Shown here: one piece after another, positions 37,096 through 50,600 of the stretch
Layout: each line of letters begins with the position of its first letter
Numbering within the stretch: position 1 is the stretch's first letter
From: Anticarsia gemmatalis
Lineage: Eukaryota > Arthropoda > Insecta > Lepidoptera > Erebidae
Direction: 5' to 3'
Length of the DNA: 64,000 nt
NCBI RefSeq assembly: GCF_050436995.1
Contig: NC_134755.1
Coordinates: 2,729,001 to 2,793,000, forward strand
Notes under the pieces: generated by a model
The model's database searches: none
The model's input: only the letters and a program-made list of their open reading frames with translations
Told to the model about the DNA's origin: nothing
Made by a program: the position numbers and the translations under genes

Positions 37096-37860
37096 AAAAA
37101 AACTATAAATACATAAATAAATAAAATATAAAATAGAAATAAAAAACCTTTTTATCATGCAAAAGTTATACAAAGTAGGTGTATAAAAGTAGTTTAAAAA
37201 AAAGAAAATTTATATATATAATTTACGTTATTAGTAGTTATAACCTATATACCTACACTATAAATAAATTAAACATTTATCAGCAATTTCATACGGTTGA
37301 TGGTTAAAATTTGCGTTTGTTATGCTCAGCATAACTACGTGCAATTTCATAGAGTTAATAAGAAGTTATTACGAATTTTTCCAATGCGGAAAAATAATGT
37401 TGACTAATTGGTCAGTGTGTAACATTTTGTGATAAAACAATCTAACTATTAAGTTCCATCGTGCTATGAGAATGATGGAATAGAGAATGTACCTATGCAT
37501 ATTGCGAAGTCATTAAGACACTATAGACTATAGTCCGACAACTTAGTGACGAGCCTTGTATTCTATATTTGCGGCTGGCGGAGTTATAAAAAACTAACAA
37601 AATAGAAAATCAGTGACCCGCAGGCTTATGCTGCTACCGGTAGCCTATTTGATACAGCTTATGTGTTTATAGCGAGCACAGAATTGTAAATTATTATCTA
37701 AATAAAGCACATGCCAAGGCTCTGCACGTTTCTCTTCTAAGTCGGACTGTATAAACAAACTCTTGCACAGCCGGCTGGTTTTAATTAAACTAGCCGCTGT
37801 AGCCAAATAGCAGCTAAGACAATACTAAATAGTTCTTCTTCTGTCGTATATGTAATGGTG

Positions 37861-37910
37861 TATTCCCAGTTGTCCCCTCTAACACTGTCCCCCGGTGACA
37901 ACTGGGAATA
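37861..37910. repeat. 14-bp perfect inverted repeat
   Basis: TATTCCCAGTTGTC and GACAACTGGGAATA are separated by 22 nt. Confidence 0.75.
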
Positions 37911-38757
37911 AAAGTAGGAAGAAAATTCATGACTCATCAACGTTAAATGTCTCGTATGATGCTTTCCTTGGAGTTCCTGACTAAGAATCAACAATGTTGC
38001 TCTTAGCAAGGCGATCAACATATCCGATATAATATTGAATATCAATTGCATTATCAATATTTATATTGGTGTACTCTTACAAAGCTTGACCTTTTACAAT
38101 ACCGATTGTAATGTGACGTCACTTACAAGGTTTAATATAACATAAGAATATTTTCTTAACCTCACAGAGAGATACTGGAGGACAGATGACTTTGTAAGGT
38201 CTTTTTACATAATAATAAAAGCCAGTTGCACAGCTTCTGAATAATAACCGGATAACTAATCTGTTAGATCAAGTAAGTTAAGTAAGTAGTTATTTCTATG
38301 AACGTAACTGCAACGGATCCTATATTACTGGGACATACTGTTTACGAATTTAATGTTTGAAGTATGTGATAAAACTGTTATCTTACACTGAACTACTTTT
38401 GAAGTCAGTGTAACAATACTCGATCACTACTCAAGAGGTTGTGTTAGAGGTATAAAATTTATTTATAGTTTATATTTAGTTATAATGATCAATGAAAGGT
38501 ACGAAAAATTTTGAGTTAAAAGATACAATCATATTTTATGTAAAAGTTGTAGTTTTATTGTGTGCTAATTCCTTATATAATAAAATAAAGAAACTTAACA
38601 ACAAAATATAAAATGTATATTTACGACAAGCGGCTAAGGTACATTTAGTCTTATTCTTTCATTTAGTACAACGATAATAAGGAATTCAAAGTCTTTTAAA
38701 ATAACTAGTTTGTGACTTTTATTGACTTAGGTATAAATTAAATTATTTTTGGTTAGT

Positions 38758-41700
38758 TTAGAAGAGAACGAGAACTTCGTATTCAGTGGAGCTCTTCTCT
38801 TCGCCGTCGAAGGGATAGTAGCAGGTTCCGTGACTTGGCTGAATCTGGAATATAAAAATAAACATTAGTTTAAGCAAAAATTGTTAATATTTAAATTTAA
38901 CCCATTAATGTCCCGCTGCTGGGCAAGAGTCTCCTCCCGTAATGAGGGAGGGGTTAGGCCTTGAGTCCTTGAGTGTGTTAATATTATTGTAATAAATTCC
39001 TATTCTTATTCTTCTGTATGAGTTGGTAACGACAGTTTATGAGTATTATATAGCAAATACAAAAATTCGTCGATACGTGTCGTCGAGGCGGCGATTTAGT
39101 TGTGTAGACTAAAAGAAAGGAAAATGGAGTACAAAACTCTGTGCAGCTTATAATCTGAAGATTATTGTTCCGTGATGCTTCTTTTTATAGAATTATGTAG
39201 TTAGTTGGGAAATAGCAAGGTGACGAGTGACGACCAATGGACGTCATTTTTTTAACCAACACACCTTTTCCGCATCATATCTCTACTCTCTGAGTCATTA
39301 AAATAAGTGTCCACAATGCCATACAAATATTACAAATGAGAAAATTCTGTCGGCCTGTCACGCTTTCACGGCCAAAACCACTGAATTCAATGAAATCGGG
39401 CATAGATTTCTTTATCTACTAAAATCTACTTTTAAATGCCGGGGATAGTACATGAAGGATGATTTGTACGTAAGTTGCTCAGCTAGTCCTAATAATCTTA
39501 TGCCTTTTGTAGTTGTTACCTTGCCGGGAGTGGTGCATCCGTCATGGGTGACCCTGCCGAAGTACAGCTTCTCTCCGTCAGCAGTGACTCCTGCCTCCAC
39601 GGCGCCGGGGGGAACCGCGCCGTTCGTGGAGAACTGCCACGAGAACATGGCGGGAACTAACACCTGGAAAACGAAATATTTCTTACATGAATATCTTGGA
39701 ATGATAAATAGCATATTGAGGACGATTTTCTACTACTATCGATTACGAACAAACGGCTAGCTTACGACACATTTTGTAAGAAAATCTGATCAGCGCCTCT
39801 AGCGGGCGCCGTAGGAACTAGTTTTACAGTAGAATTTTAATGTCAAACTCTCGACACACCTTAGAGGTCTGTATACATGTGCACAAAACATTTTCAGCCA
39901 CTATGCAGTATATGGCTGCTTTGTCATATAGTTATAATCATGAATATCATAGAAAAAAAACCAATGAACTCCATAACTTCCATCTAATAATTGTCAACAC
40001 ACAATAACAATAAGCTAGAGCTTCAAATAATAATATGAAATCTTTTACGTTGAACCTCACCTCAAACTGGTCTTTGACGATTTCCTCGCCACCCCAGCAG
40101 ACGTAGCAGACGTTCTTGGTAGGAATTACTTTGGCAGGGAGGATGTCGCCCTCATGAGGGGCTCTGCCGGCGTAGATCTCGTCGCCATCAGCGTCGGTGC
40201 CCACGCGCAGTGCACCGGGAGGAATGCTGCGCTGGCTCAAGCAAGCGGGGACCCAACGGTATGTACCTGAAGCAGTAAACTCACGTTTAGAATATTACAT
40301 TTTAAACATGTCCCGGACTAAAGTTCCACTGTACTAGGAAGGCTACAGTACTTGCATGGAACGTTAATCAAAACAATTATTTTCTGAAAAGCTGAGTACT
40401 GATTGAAGAGTGGATTATGACTGTTTGTATGAATATGTTGATGAATTGGTAGGAGATAATTGTTGAGTAATTTAGGTGTTAATATGCATTATAGTATAGC
40501 TTCTTGTCAAAGGCAGGTTTTAAAATGTTACCCAAAATGTATGAATGTTATTGACAGGGAACAAGATTAACATGTTACTCAAAACTTCCGGAAGAAGAAG
40601 GTTTAGATAGGTAATTAGATTTGATTACCAAGTGCAGCATTCGGTATAAATGTAGTTAAAGAGAGAACTAAGTTGTTAAATATCCAATTCCCAATAGGGT
40701 AAAAGAATGCACAATCTGCATAACATAAGAAACAGAGCAAATACAATCAGAACATTTACGAGCATCTGTAACTGAACTGTTTCTGACCAGCTTTTTGTCA
40801 AGCGAAAGAGAAGAGAAAATATGAATGATTTCGATGAATGACTTCCCATGATCGACAACACAAAAGTTACGGCCAAAACTCTGTATGGGATAGAGACTTA
40901 AAATTCCAAAAGAAATCGGACGTAAGTGACGCGTATGGAAAAACGTAAGTCTGGATTGGAGTCACCATAGAGAGGATTGGCCAAACATTGCCGTACGACA
41001 CAAACAAACTGTAACTAAAGATAACACCTTCACTTAACTATCTATCGTACCTAACTACCAATGGTTCTTAAGGAAAATGGAACGATCCTTATCCGATATA
41101 TGTTAACAAGAATCGTTTCAATGAATCATTGCAAAAACAAATTGATCACGCGTTTTTTATCTATAATACCACATGTCGAGGATTAGATTAATGAAATTAT
41201 TGATGTTATGGACTTTTTATGTACGATTCATACTTCGATTTTAAACTGTAAATTTATCTATTTTTGTTACGTGTCAATTTTCATGACGGTACTCGTAAAG
41301 TGAGGAATTAGACGACCGGAAGGGCAACTGATAAGATGGTTTGAAGGATATTTGCTTGTAAAAGGAGCCTAAGAGTAGTTAAGAAGGTGCTATCTTTGGA
41401 AACCCAATCCAGACTTACTCCAGGGCAACTCGACAGTCTCTCCGGGTAATTCCGGGAGGATATCTTCAGGGTTGTCGACAACGGTGACTCCACCGCCATC
41501 ATGCGGCGGCGGTACTGGGTAAGGGTAGAAGTAGGCGGGGTGCACTGGGTAGTACATGATGCCGGGCCCCGGCGGGTACATGTGTGGAGGGTGGCCGCCC
41601 CCGGACCCCGGGGGGCCAGGGGGATAGCCGTGGGGGGGCGGTGCACCGTAACCGTAATATGGCCGACCTGAACAGTCATAACTATTAACATCTAGTAAAA

Positions 41701-43937
41701 GATCTACATTGTGAATGAACCCTATATAACCTGTAACCTAAGCTCTATTGAAATTTGTCAACGTCAATGAGGTGATATATTGTATGTACCTATTATATAT
41801 TTTCCATGGGCACTGTAATGCTAAGCTAGATAACGTTACCAAGTTTATTTTAAGCGCAGTATAGTTTCGCGCTCAAAATCGGCATCATAATAATTTACAT
41901 GTTTTAAACCTATCTAGGGAGTTCAAAGTTTGTTCTCCTAATACCAAAACCTTGCTTTTAAATACGAAATTAGGTAATTAATCACGATATTTAGGGTTCT
42001 GCACCCTAAAACAATGCCAAATATTGCAAGTCATTTAAAACGTGTTCATCAATCATTAGCGCATTATTCTTTATCACTATTAAGTAATTAGTCCGTTAAA
42101 AAGTAATTTTGTTACAATATAAAGCATTTATATTTAATCGATTAGTTACAAATTACGCGGTTCTGTACCCGTATGATAAAAATACCACTTAATTGTGTTG
42201 TACTGGCGCATTCCCTCGAGTATTCTACACACATTCAATATAAGGACCTATTCGTTTGTCAAAGATAACAAGTGATTCATTTACGAGGTATTTATTAAAG
42301 AAAATTACCTGTTTATTGTTTATAGAAGTACCTATCATTGTCTTTATATCCATAGGTAAATATGTATTTTATTTGGGAAATACATAAAAAATAACACTTT
42401 TTGACCAAAAGATAGAAATCACACTACGAACATTTTTTTTTAAACATCTATCTTTAAGACTGACACGGGATTTGAGAAAGTTATCGACTGCTCGACCCGG
42501 AAATCTAACCCAAATCCTACTACCTCTCATAACACAGGCAGTCAGTTAGTAAGTTGATTAGTAAAATATATTATTAGTAATACCATGTAAAGAAAAAGCA
42601 ATGGACAGATAAATAAATACGATTTCTTGCACTTGAAACGAAGAATAAATAAGTTATTTGTGTAACACTCACTTGTTATCAGTGATAAAGTGTATAATCC
42701 TAATAGATTGTGTGTCAACATACAGATATCATTTATATTGGAATTTTATGAAGACATCCACATCATCAATTTTAAAACGAATCACTATGAAAAGGTTACT
42801 TTTAAAAGTAACCTTAGGAAACAACATAATACGTTTAGTATATAAAACGTTTAGTATTTAATACAAATAGACCCACGTGGCCCCGCCCATGTCTGTTTTG
42901 GTTTAAGGGTCAGTTATTAAAAAAATATGGTGGCCTGTTTTGGTACCGGGGTCCTCAACTAGTCAATGAAAGTGTTGAAAACATACATGAACATGCTTTT
43001 GCATGAATGCATTTTGATCAAACTGTTAGGCAGACTGTTGTCAGAACGATATAGGCAACAAAAAATAAATTAGTTTCTAAAGAAAATAACCTTGCATTAA
43101 GCATTTGCTATTCGATACCTAATCGAAAGAAAATTAGTTAAGTAAGTTATTCATTAAAAGAACTGAAGTCTAAAGATAATAAATGAACCAAGGATAAAAT
43201 TTTATCAAATCCTGGTCAATATCATTCAAAATATTGACACTCGTGATTCAAGTTTGCAGTTCAATAAACGCTATGTAAATCTCCCTTGAATGCATTGTTT
43301 CGACATTGAATACGTCAAGAACTGCGCATGAGTCGATTTACATGACAATCTCTCTACATAACAACGATCGATACAAATTGCTAGCTTCTAGATCCTTCTA
43401 TTTGTTGCATACTGTTTTGAAAATAGATTTATGATTATATGCACTATTTCTTTAAATATTTTTGTAACTTACAGGCTGCCAATCGTGTGTTAATCTAGGT
43501 TATCTTTGCACAAAATTTCATCACAATTCAGTCAGTAGTTTTTGCTTGAAAGAGCATCAAACATCAACATGCCTACACAAACTTTCGATATCATATTTTA
43601 TCGTGATAAAATTGGGTAAAGTACTTATTGATTTCCTGCTTCGATAAATATTTGTAGCACAATCATAGAGGAAAAATCAGATACCAATTTTACTTGCATT
43701 TAGAATGTAAAAGAGATTATATTATAGCCTTATCATGCAGATAGCTACGTGGTTTACGAAACTTTGTTAAAAACACAAAAACGTTAGTAATTACTAAAAT
43801 ACGAACATAATTCACTAAATTAACTAAAAATATAAGTAACATTAGCCACAAATGATGAGCCTAGATTATTCTCCACGCAACATTGTAGTGTGATGGTGTT
43901 ATCACTTAGTATCTTATCGTTATCACTCACCTGCCAT
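38758..43937 (-). CDS. DM9-repeat (DUF3421) protein with Pro/Gly/Tyr-rich N-terminus
   Basis: Exons in transcript order: 43937-43931 (7 nt, Met-Ala-G), 41667-41419, 40266-40061, 39663-39520, 38844-38758. The total is 693 nt = 230 aa plus stop, with all phases matching. No signal peptide. Residues 3-75 are rich in Pro, Gly, Tyr and His (GRPYYGYGAPPPHGYPPGPP). Two DM9 repeats follow: the first with YRWVPACLSQRSIPPGALRV and DEIYAGRAPHEGD, the second with FSWQFSTNGAVPPGAV and KLYFGRVTHDG, ending YEVLVLF. DM9 proteins are mostly cytosolic; some bind mannose-type glycans or respond to infection. That role is only possible here. ATAAAATA at 43990-43997 about 30 nt before GTTAGTC suggests a TATA promoter. 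TTTATT at 38718 suits a minus-strand poly(A) signal. Confidence 0.9.
38900..38970 (+). repeat. Dispersed repeat, CCGCTGCTGGGCAAGAG type
   Basis: AACCCATTAATGTCCCGCTG, TCTCCTCCCGTAATGAGGGA and GGGTTAGGCCTTGAGTCC. Lies in the intron before the last DM9 exon. Confidence 0.65.
39740..39865. repeat. MITE-family copy in DM9 gene intron
   Basis: AAACGGCTAGCTTACGACAC, GATCAGCGCCTCTAGCGGGC, GTAGGAACTAGTTTTACAGT and TTTTAATGTCAAACTCTCGA match the order of blocks in the 19.2-kb copy. Confidence 0.65.
41668..43930 (-). other. 2.26-kb intron 1 of the DM9 gene
   Basis: Separates the 7-nt coding start exon from the Pro/Gly-rich exon. AT-rich. It holds the 24-nt palindrome at 42792 and, near 43.44-43.62 kb, a dispersed-element tail (AAATTTCATCACAATTCAGT, CACAAACTTTCGATATCA). 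No gene seen. Confidence 0.6.
42792..42815. repeat. 24-nt perfect palindrome
   Basis: AAGGTTACTTTT followed directly by AAAAGTAACCTT. Confidence 0.85.
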
Positions 43938-46170
43938 GTCGACTGCGCTGAAACTCGACAGAGACTAACTCGGTTCTGCGCCAGAATAGTATTTTATTAC
44001 AAAAGAAATGAGGTGACTCATTACTGCTAAAGATAATATACTTGATGATATTGTTATCAGTCTGATAACACGTCGCTTGATAACAAGTATCCTGGTGTAA
44101 CAGGCCCATTAGATAATGGCACTGTTAATGGGCTTCCCCATTGTGAGACATTAGAGGTATGTCCAGAGCAAGAAAATAGAAATTCTCATTAGTCAGTTAG
44201 GTAAAAAAGAAATAAAAGATATCTATTTTTAGTCATATAATACGTACATTAAAATTACTACTTCTTTCCATAAGGGTAGGCTAAGATCAGAGAACTTCCT
44301 TTCATAACCATGTTGTCATACAGGACCGCTGGTTACGAATACTACGCACCGCCTTTTTGTCAAACCTCATCGATATGATCAATGTTTTCCAAATAAATTA
44401 ATGACTAAGTTAAAAAGCATGACGGAGTTGGTGACTTTTACTTATTAAAATTATATCACGAAAATAATTCAAAATACGATACCGATATTATTCTGAAAAT
44501 CTGCCTTACTGACTGAAAAAATAGGGTATAGTCAGTCACATTCATACATGTATTTTGGATATAATGTATGTATGTATTTGTTACAAGGTTACAACTAACA
44601 GTCGTGAATTCCTCGCGATGATTTATTTGTTGGTCATTTATTTCGAATTGCTCTTAATCTTTACTCATTTCCTTCTTGTACATACAATTTCATAATACAA
44701 TTACTTACTCATTACATTGTGAATCATGACACCTAATTAGCTAATGATTTTATAATCCATATATCTTTAAACGTATAATAAATCTCTAGAGAAGTAAATT
44801 TGTACATTGAATGTGTAAAAAATCCGATGGGGGATGTTAATTAAGTATTATGTTGATGTTAGTTATATGGTTTGAAATGCAAGCACTCACATAATATTTT
44901 ACGCCGAAGGTATAGGGACTAAGGCAGAGGTGTATGAATTACATGTTCCGTCGTAACAGTGTTATTCCCATAGGGAGCTAGGCTATTAACATTTACCGCG
45001 CTAATCTCTAAACTCCGGACAACTAATATCCGATTAAGAAATAATTTAATATAAGTAAATACTAATAGTACTTTGAATCAAACCCGATACCTCATGATCA
45101 GCAGTCCGAATCACTACCGACCGCAACAGTTTCGTAATGCAAGCTCCTAATTTTGCATATAATTGTTTTGTATTAGAAATTAGTATGTGACTATATGTTT
45201 CTCTTTAACTTTTTCAATGACCTACTTGCCTCAACTCAGGGTGTGACCGTCCAAACCTACATTCTTTACAAACAAATCAAATCAGAAATAAAGGTGATAA
45301 GAACCCTTGAAGTCCATTGTCTTCGCAACTCTGATACATGTGGTTATGTACAGTTATCTGATACTTAGAAACCAACTGATAACTACGGATTATCTTTATA
45401 TTCAACCTTGTCGAAATATTCGATTCACAGCTACTAGGTATCAAAGATTACGAAATACGAAGAACTTTGTTTACGTGGCTGGAATCTTTGCAATAAAATA
45501 ATATAACTTCCGTTCGCGATTGCTATCGGGTGATGGACCAAATAACGTGGCGTCCGTCCGTTCGTCACTGTCGTGACGTTTCTACAAATTTTTCCTTTTT
45601 ATTTTTCGCTTTTAGTTCATCAGCTTTTTGTTTCAGACAGAGTAAACTAGCTGACGCGTCCTATTATTGCAACCCTTACAACGTACACGTTCAATGCATG
45701 GATGCGTGCGTCAAACGTTCAAACTATAGAATCTATCTAATGCATGATACTCGTTCGTCATATAGGTACATAATGTACATATAGCCGTTTGGACGGCGAA
45801 TTCTTGCATTACATATGATAAACTGTAGCGCGATTCTCTACAGTCAGATTTTCATAAAAAAAAATCAGGTAGATCAAAGCTATCGTAGATGCAGCAAGTA
45901 GATGTCATTATTTACTTTAGGTTTTAATACTATATCAACAAAGCTGAAGATTGAATTCGTTTATTGATAAAAGTAAATTGAATGAAATAGAAATAACAAA
46001 TTGTTTTTGAAATTTTATTATTTTGCGTTTTATTGCTTTCTGTTATCGTCGCTCGAAATTTTGCAACCACTTGTATTTCTTGTCGCATTTGAAAAGTAAA
46101 ATCCGTCACCATGTGACCTTACAGTTTTCTGAATCATGTAAAGTATTTATAAGAAAATTCACCTTTTGGT
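43938..46170. other. Intergenic DNA between DM9 gene and protease pseudogene
   Basis: AT-rich. Near 45820-45880 there is a fragment resembling the 15.5-kb MITE (CTGTAGCGCGATTCTCTACA). The open frames at 45307 and 45530 show no protein family features. Confidence 0.5.
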
Positions 46171-46670
46171 TCCACCATGGGCTTCTTCACAGGCTCTTAA
46201 AATTTTATTTCCGAGAAGCAGAGGACCGTCGGAGTCACCGTTCTTGACCGTTTGACTTGATGATCACTTGGGTGAGAGACGCATGACGATACTTGATACG
46301 GCAAGACTTTACAGATACTTCACCTATCTGTAATGGCCTAGTCAAGTCCAAATATCCGTAGCCAGCGTATTCGACTAAAAGGCCAATAGCACTCTGTACG
46401 CCGTAGCTGATTTCGACTGTTCTATCAACTGGAGTACTTTACTCTCAAAGCGTGTACGACTCAGTGGCCACGTCATGTCTCCCCAATGTATGTATTGATC
46501 AGGAAATTGAATGCAATGAGCAGCTGTAAGGACCGAGTCTGATTTGATTAGAGTACCGGTACATGTCCTGATTTTCAAACGCAGTGAGGACATATAAAGC
46601 TACGACGTAAGGGTACTTGGAGTCAACGTCGCCGCTGCTGGCGGTGACACGCAGACCGGGAATGATTATT
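46170..46670 (-). pseudogene. Trypsin-like serine protease pseudogene
   Basis: Three pieces of an S1A protease lie in order on the minus strand but in different frames. The first is an activation-site-like start (IIPGLRVTAS..KYPYVVALYV) near 46.60-46.67 kb. The second is a His-loop piece (CTGTLIKSDSVLTAAHC, then IHWGDMTW) at 46.40-46.59 kb, joined to YGYLDLTRPLQIGE..SCRI near 46.28-46.35 kb. The third is a Ser-loop piece (GDSDGPLLLGNKI) near 46.20-46.24 kb that soon hits a stop. The Asp-triad region is absent, two frameshifts are needed, and the GDSGG motif reads GDSDG. Non-functional. Confidence 0.8.
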
Positions 46671-46752
46671 CGTTATTTTATAAAAACTGAACGTTTGTTA
46701 GCACTTGCTCTTAACACTGGTGTCAACGACGGACTACTGTGAAGATTAGATC

Positions 46753-46877
46753 ATCGTGGCTTTGGTAAATATTCTATAACAGTTGTCTGGCCGGGGTAGG
46801 TTTTCAGCAGCCGGCCAGCGTTGATAGTTCGAACCCTGGCCAGGCAATCGTTATTCGATAACTACCATAGCCACGAT
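46753..46877. repeat. 125-bp foldback element with ATCGTGGCT.TGGTA ends
   Basis: ATCGTGGCTTTGGTA at the left and TACCATAGCCACGAT at the right pair 14 of 15. The interior has GGCCGGGGTAGGT and GTTCGAACCCTGGCC, a box-B-like word, so it may be SINE-derived. Lies about 80 bp from the protease pseudogene. Confidence 0.55.
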
Positions 46878-47620
46878 GTCAAAACTTATAGTAGACCAAC
46901 GTTCTTACCTTTGTTGGGAGTAAATGATAAAAACTAGCAGTTTTTATAAAATAGTGAAGATCTTATGTGCGGGGGCTCTTGTAACACTGGTTGGATGCGC
47001 GCGCAGGTGCACGCGCCACTGTCAGCAGTGAGAGTGGTCCCGGTGCGGAGTACATGATGCTCGCCTGATGTTTTATCCTATACACATGATAAACGGTTAC
47101 TATATACGTCTCCGACGGTAAAGAATAAATAAACTCAAAAAAAACAAACCTTGTATTTATTTTCTTCCCTACATACTTTAAGTTGGTGTAATCATAATGT
47201 CGACGGTTATAAAAACCGTTACGTTTGAATGCCCAATAGTGTACTAGTTTATGATAAACATTTATGCGGTTGTGACTATAAAAGGTAGTTTTATATTGAT
47301 TGCGTATTTCTCAATTCTACCGATTCATTTTAAAATTTGTTATCAAGACATATAATATTAATAGAAATCCAACTTAGATTGGCTAAGTTACACGTATGTG
47401 CATGTAAAATTACACACGTAGCACAATGCCCCGTTGGCTTTCAGTTTCAGCTCGAACAAGAGTATTGAACTCAAAAATTGCCTTTTAACTCTTGTGTTTA
47501 TTCGAGATCGAGATCTTTAGCTTAGTTCAGTTCAGTTAGTCAGAATGAGTTCTTAAGAAATAATTATTATGTTCTAATGTATAATGATGAAAGAAAATAC
47601 TTTTTAGTAACAGTTTTAAG

Positions 47621-50600
47621 TTAATTTCGACAATGTTTAAGTGTTTTCATAACAATATCAGATATGTTTTTAAATTCCTTCAACGCGTGGTCAGGGTTAT
47701 TTTTCCTTGCACCAGTCAGTGATGAGTATGCCGTCACTAAATCACGAAGGACTCCGCCGATCGTATTTTCTAGAATCTTGTGGTTGGGCCTCTCCTTCCT
47801 CTCTGCGATTATCAATGATGCCGTTACCTAGAAATGATTATTATAATAATTTGACTGTCTGAATAATAAAACAAACTATTTAATTAATTTACTGTCCCTC
47901 ACAATCGAGTTTTAAATCATCTGTGAGTGGATAAAACAGAACATTATTTAGCCGCTCCCATTCTACGAGACGTTTTTAGAAAGGAATTTTGTACGTAATC
48001 ATCTCTTGAAATAACCGTCTTACCTTCGTCTTCCAATCGTTTATAACTTCCCCTAGATTCGTACCATTTAGAGAAGACCCTACGTTTTGTAGACTGTGTC
48101 TCAGCATAACTAAATGATGTCCTCGACACGCCTCTGTGAAAACGTCAAAATCAAGTTAAGAAATACCCAGTAATTTTCTTATCACGTTACTCAATTTTCT
48201 CTTACCCTTGCTACAATTTCTTTCGTCATCTCCACCTGGACAATCTAGTTTCCCGTTACAAACGCTTTTTATTTGTATAAACGTTTCATGATCAGCACAT
48301 GAATATTTAGTAAGCACAGGTTCTACAGAACATGTGGTCACACATTTTGGAGAACACCGCAAAAGCGCGCATGTCCCGTTCTTGCAATAACATCCAGAAG
48401 GTGATATAACAATTTCGTTCCCCGTGTGAGAGAGTTTCAAAGCATCTAGCATCTTCTTATTTAGCAAAAGTAAATAGTCGTAAGAATGATCTAATGCTTC
48501 CAGATTAGACTTTTCCAGCATATCCTTATACATGTTTACGAGTTTTGTAAAGAACTGGTTTCTAAGTATCTTTACGGCATGTATATCGACTTCTAATTTC
48601 GTAGTTAGCTTCTGTAATTGACGCACCAAACTAATCTGCGCTGCGATTTTACTTCGACTATTTTCATAATCAACTGACATAGATTTCAGGGACAGAAGTT
48701 GTATTAAATTATCATACTCTTCATTGACGTCAGATTTTGAAATAGAGGAACCTGAAAATCATTTTTCGTTGATAAAGAATGCTTTAAAATTACAACCGGA
48801 ATATACAATAGTAAAGCCGTGTAGAATTGCGGTTAAGATAATCTTTATGAATGTTGTATTTGAACAACGGAAAAACCAAAGTCATTGAGCTACGATTAGT
48901 TAGCTTCTATCTGTGATTCAGTCAAATTAAGTACTTTATGGATACTGGCGTCACTCACCTTTCTTACACGATGTTTCATCAGATTCATCATAACAGTCTA
49001 TTTTACCATCACATACTAAATCCAAAGAGATACTGCTGTCTCCAGACAAAGATTGACACGTCCAGTGATTCAAACTGTATTTCTGCCAGCACACACGTTT
49101 GCAACGAGGGTCGCAGTTGTCAAGTTTACATACGTGACCTTTACAAGTACATGACCTGGGCAACCATCCATGATCATATAGTTCAGACGCGTAATCCATA
49201 TTCTCATCTCCCTTGAGATGTATACCTCTGCGTGATATGTTAGAAAATTTAGTTTTTTCCTCTTGTGGTAAACATAAGACTCCTTCCATTGAATACGACA
49301 AAGTTGTCACCAATTTACCGATGTCTCCAATAATCTTTTTCATCAAAAACGCATCATTGTCTCCATGAGCCTTGAATGGTGCTTTAGCTCTAACCGACTC
49401 GTAATTTTCAATCAATTGCATCTGGGAGTCTAACATACCACGTAAAATGAAGTGATGATTTGACAGAGTCCCGAAGTCAGGTTCAACTATTGGTTTTAAA
49501 CATTTTTTGCTGATAGATTCATCTACATCAGTCATAATTTCAATTGCTTGCTGAAGTTTTCCAGCCGCTGCAAATATAATTTATTTTACTAACTCTAACC
49601 AACTTTCTATTTATTCACAACCCTCAAAATATTATGACATTGTCTATCATTCTTGTAAAAATTTAATACAAACCTTGTTTTTGACAGTTAGTTTCATCTG
49701 CAAGAGTCCAGCAATCTGATACACCATCGCAAAGTTGCTCTAAAGATATTACTTTTCCATCTCCACAAGGCAAGGTACTCAGTGCCTTAATACGAACACA
49801 AATGTCATCTACATTGTCTTCACAGTGCGGATCAATTGAAGTCTCCTTCCAAAGTTCGGAGAAAAACTTTTTGTATTGATCTATCTGATCAATATCGTTT
49901 AGTAGTTTATCATCTTCACTTAAGTCACTCTTCATATCATTTCTTCGACCAATAGCACTCATTCGTCGTGCACTTACTTTTAATAACTTCTTCATCGTCA
50001 CTTCGAGCCCCTGAGTAATAAGATTAGTGTATGCCTTAAGTGCATTGTGCTCTTTGTGGATCTGCAAGTGTTTGCGTTTTGAAGACTCCAGGATCCTTCT
50101 TTCGATTTTGTGCAAAATTGATTTCTTTTCTGCTAAAGTTTGAGTTTCTTTCAAATATATCTTAGCCATCGACTCTATTTTATTTGCTATATCACTTATT
50201 ACTTCTTCTTTTGTTCTGGTGTCCGACATGTTACTGTTAACGACTTCTTTGTTACTTCTCAAACTACTATGATGAGCGGATTTTTCATTAGTATCGAACT
50301 GTTTCTTGTAATGTGGTTTCTTCGCGAACGCTTTACGCTTGAATTCGTCCATGATAAACTTAATGTATTTCTGACCGTCTGCCAAACCACTAGCAGAAAG
50401 TTTCAATTTGTTTTCGATCTTTTTCAAAACCTTCTCTTTTTTATCATCCGGCACATTCGATAATGAATCTAGCGTTAAATTAGATACTTTTTTCATAATT
50501 TCACGAATAATCAAGGCTTTTACGTTGCCGGCAGGACTTGTGACTTCCTCTAAGAAATATAAGATACGTATGTATTTGTACATAGTACGGGTATACTTCT

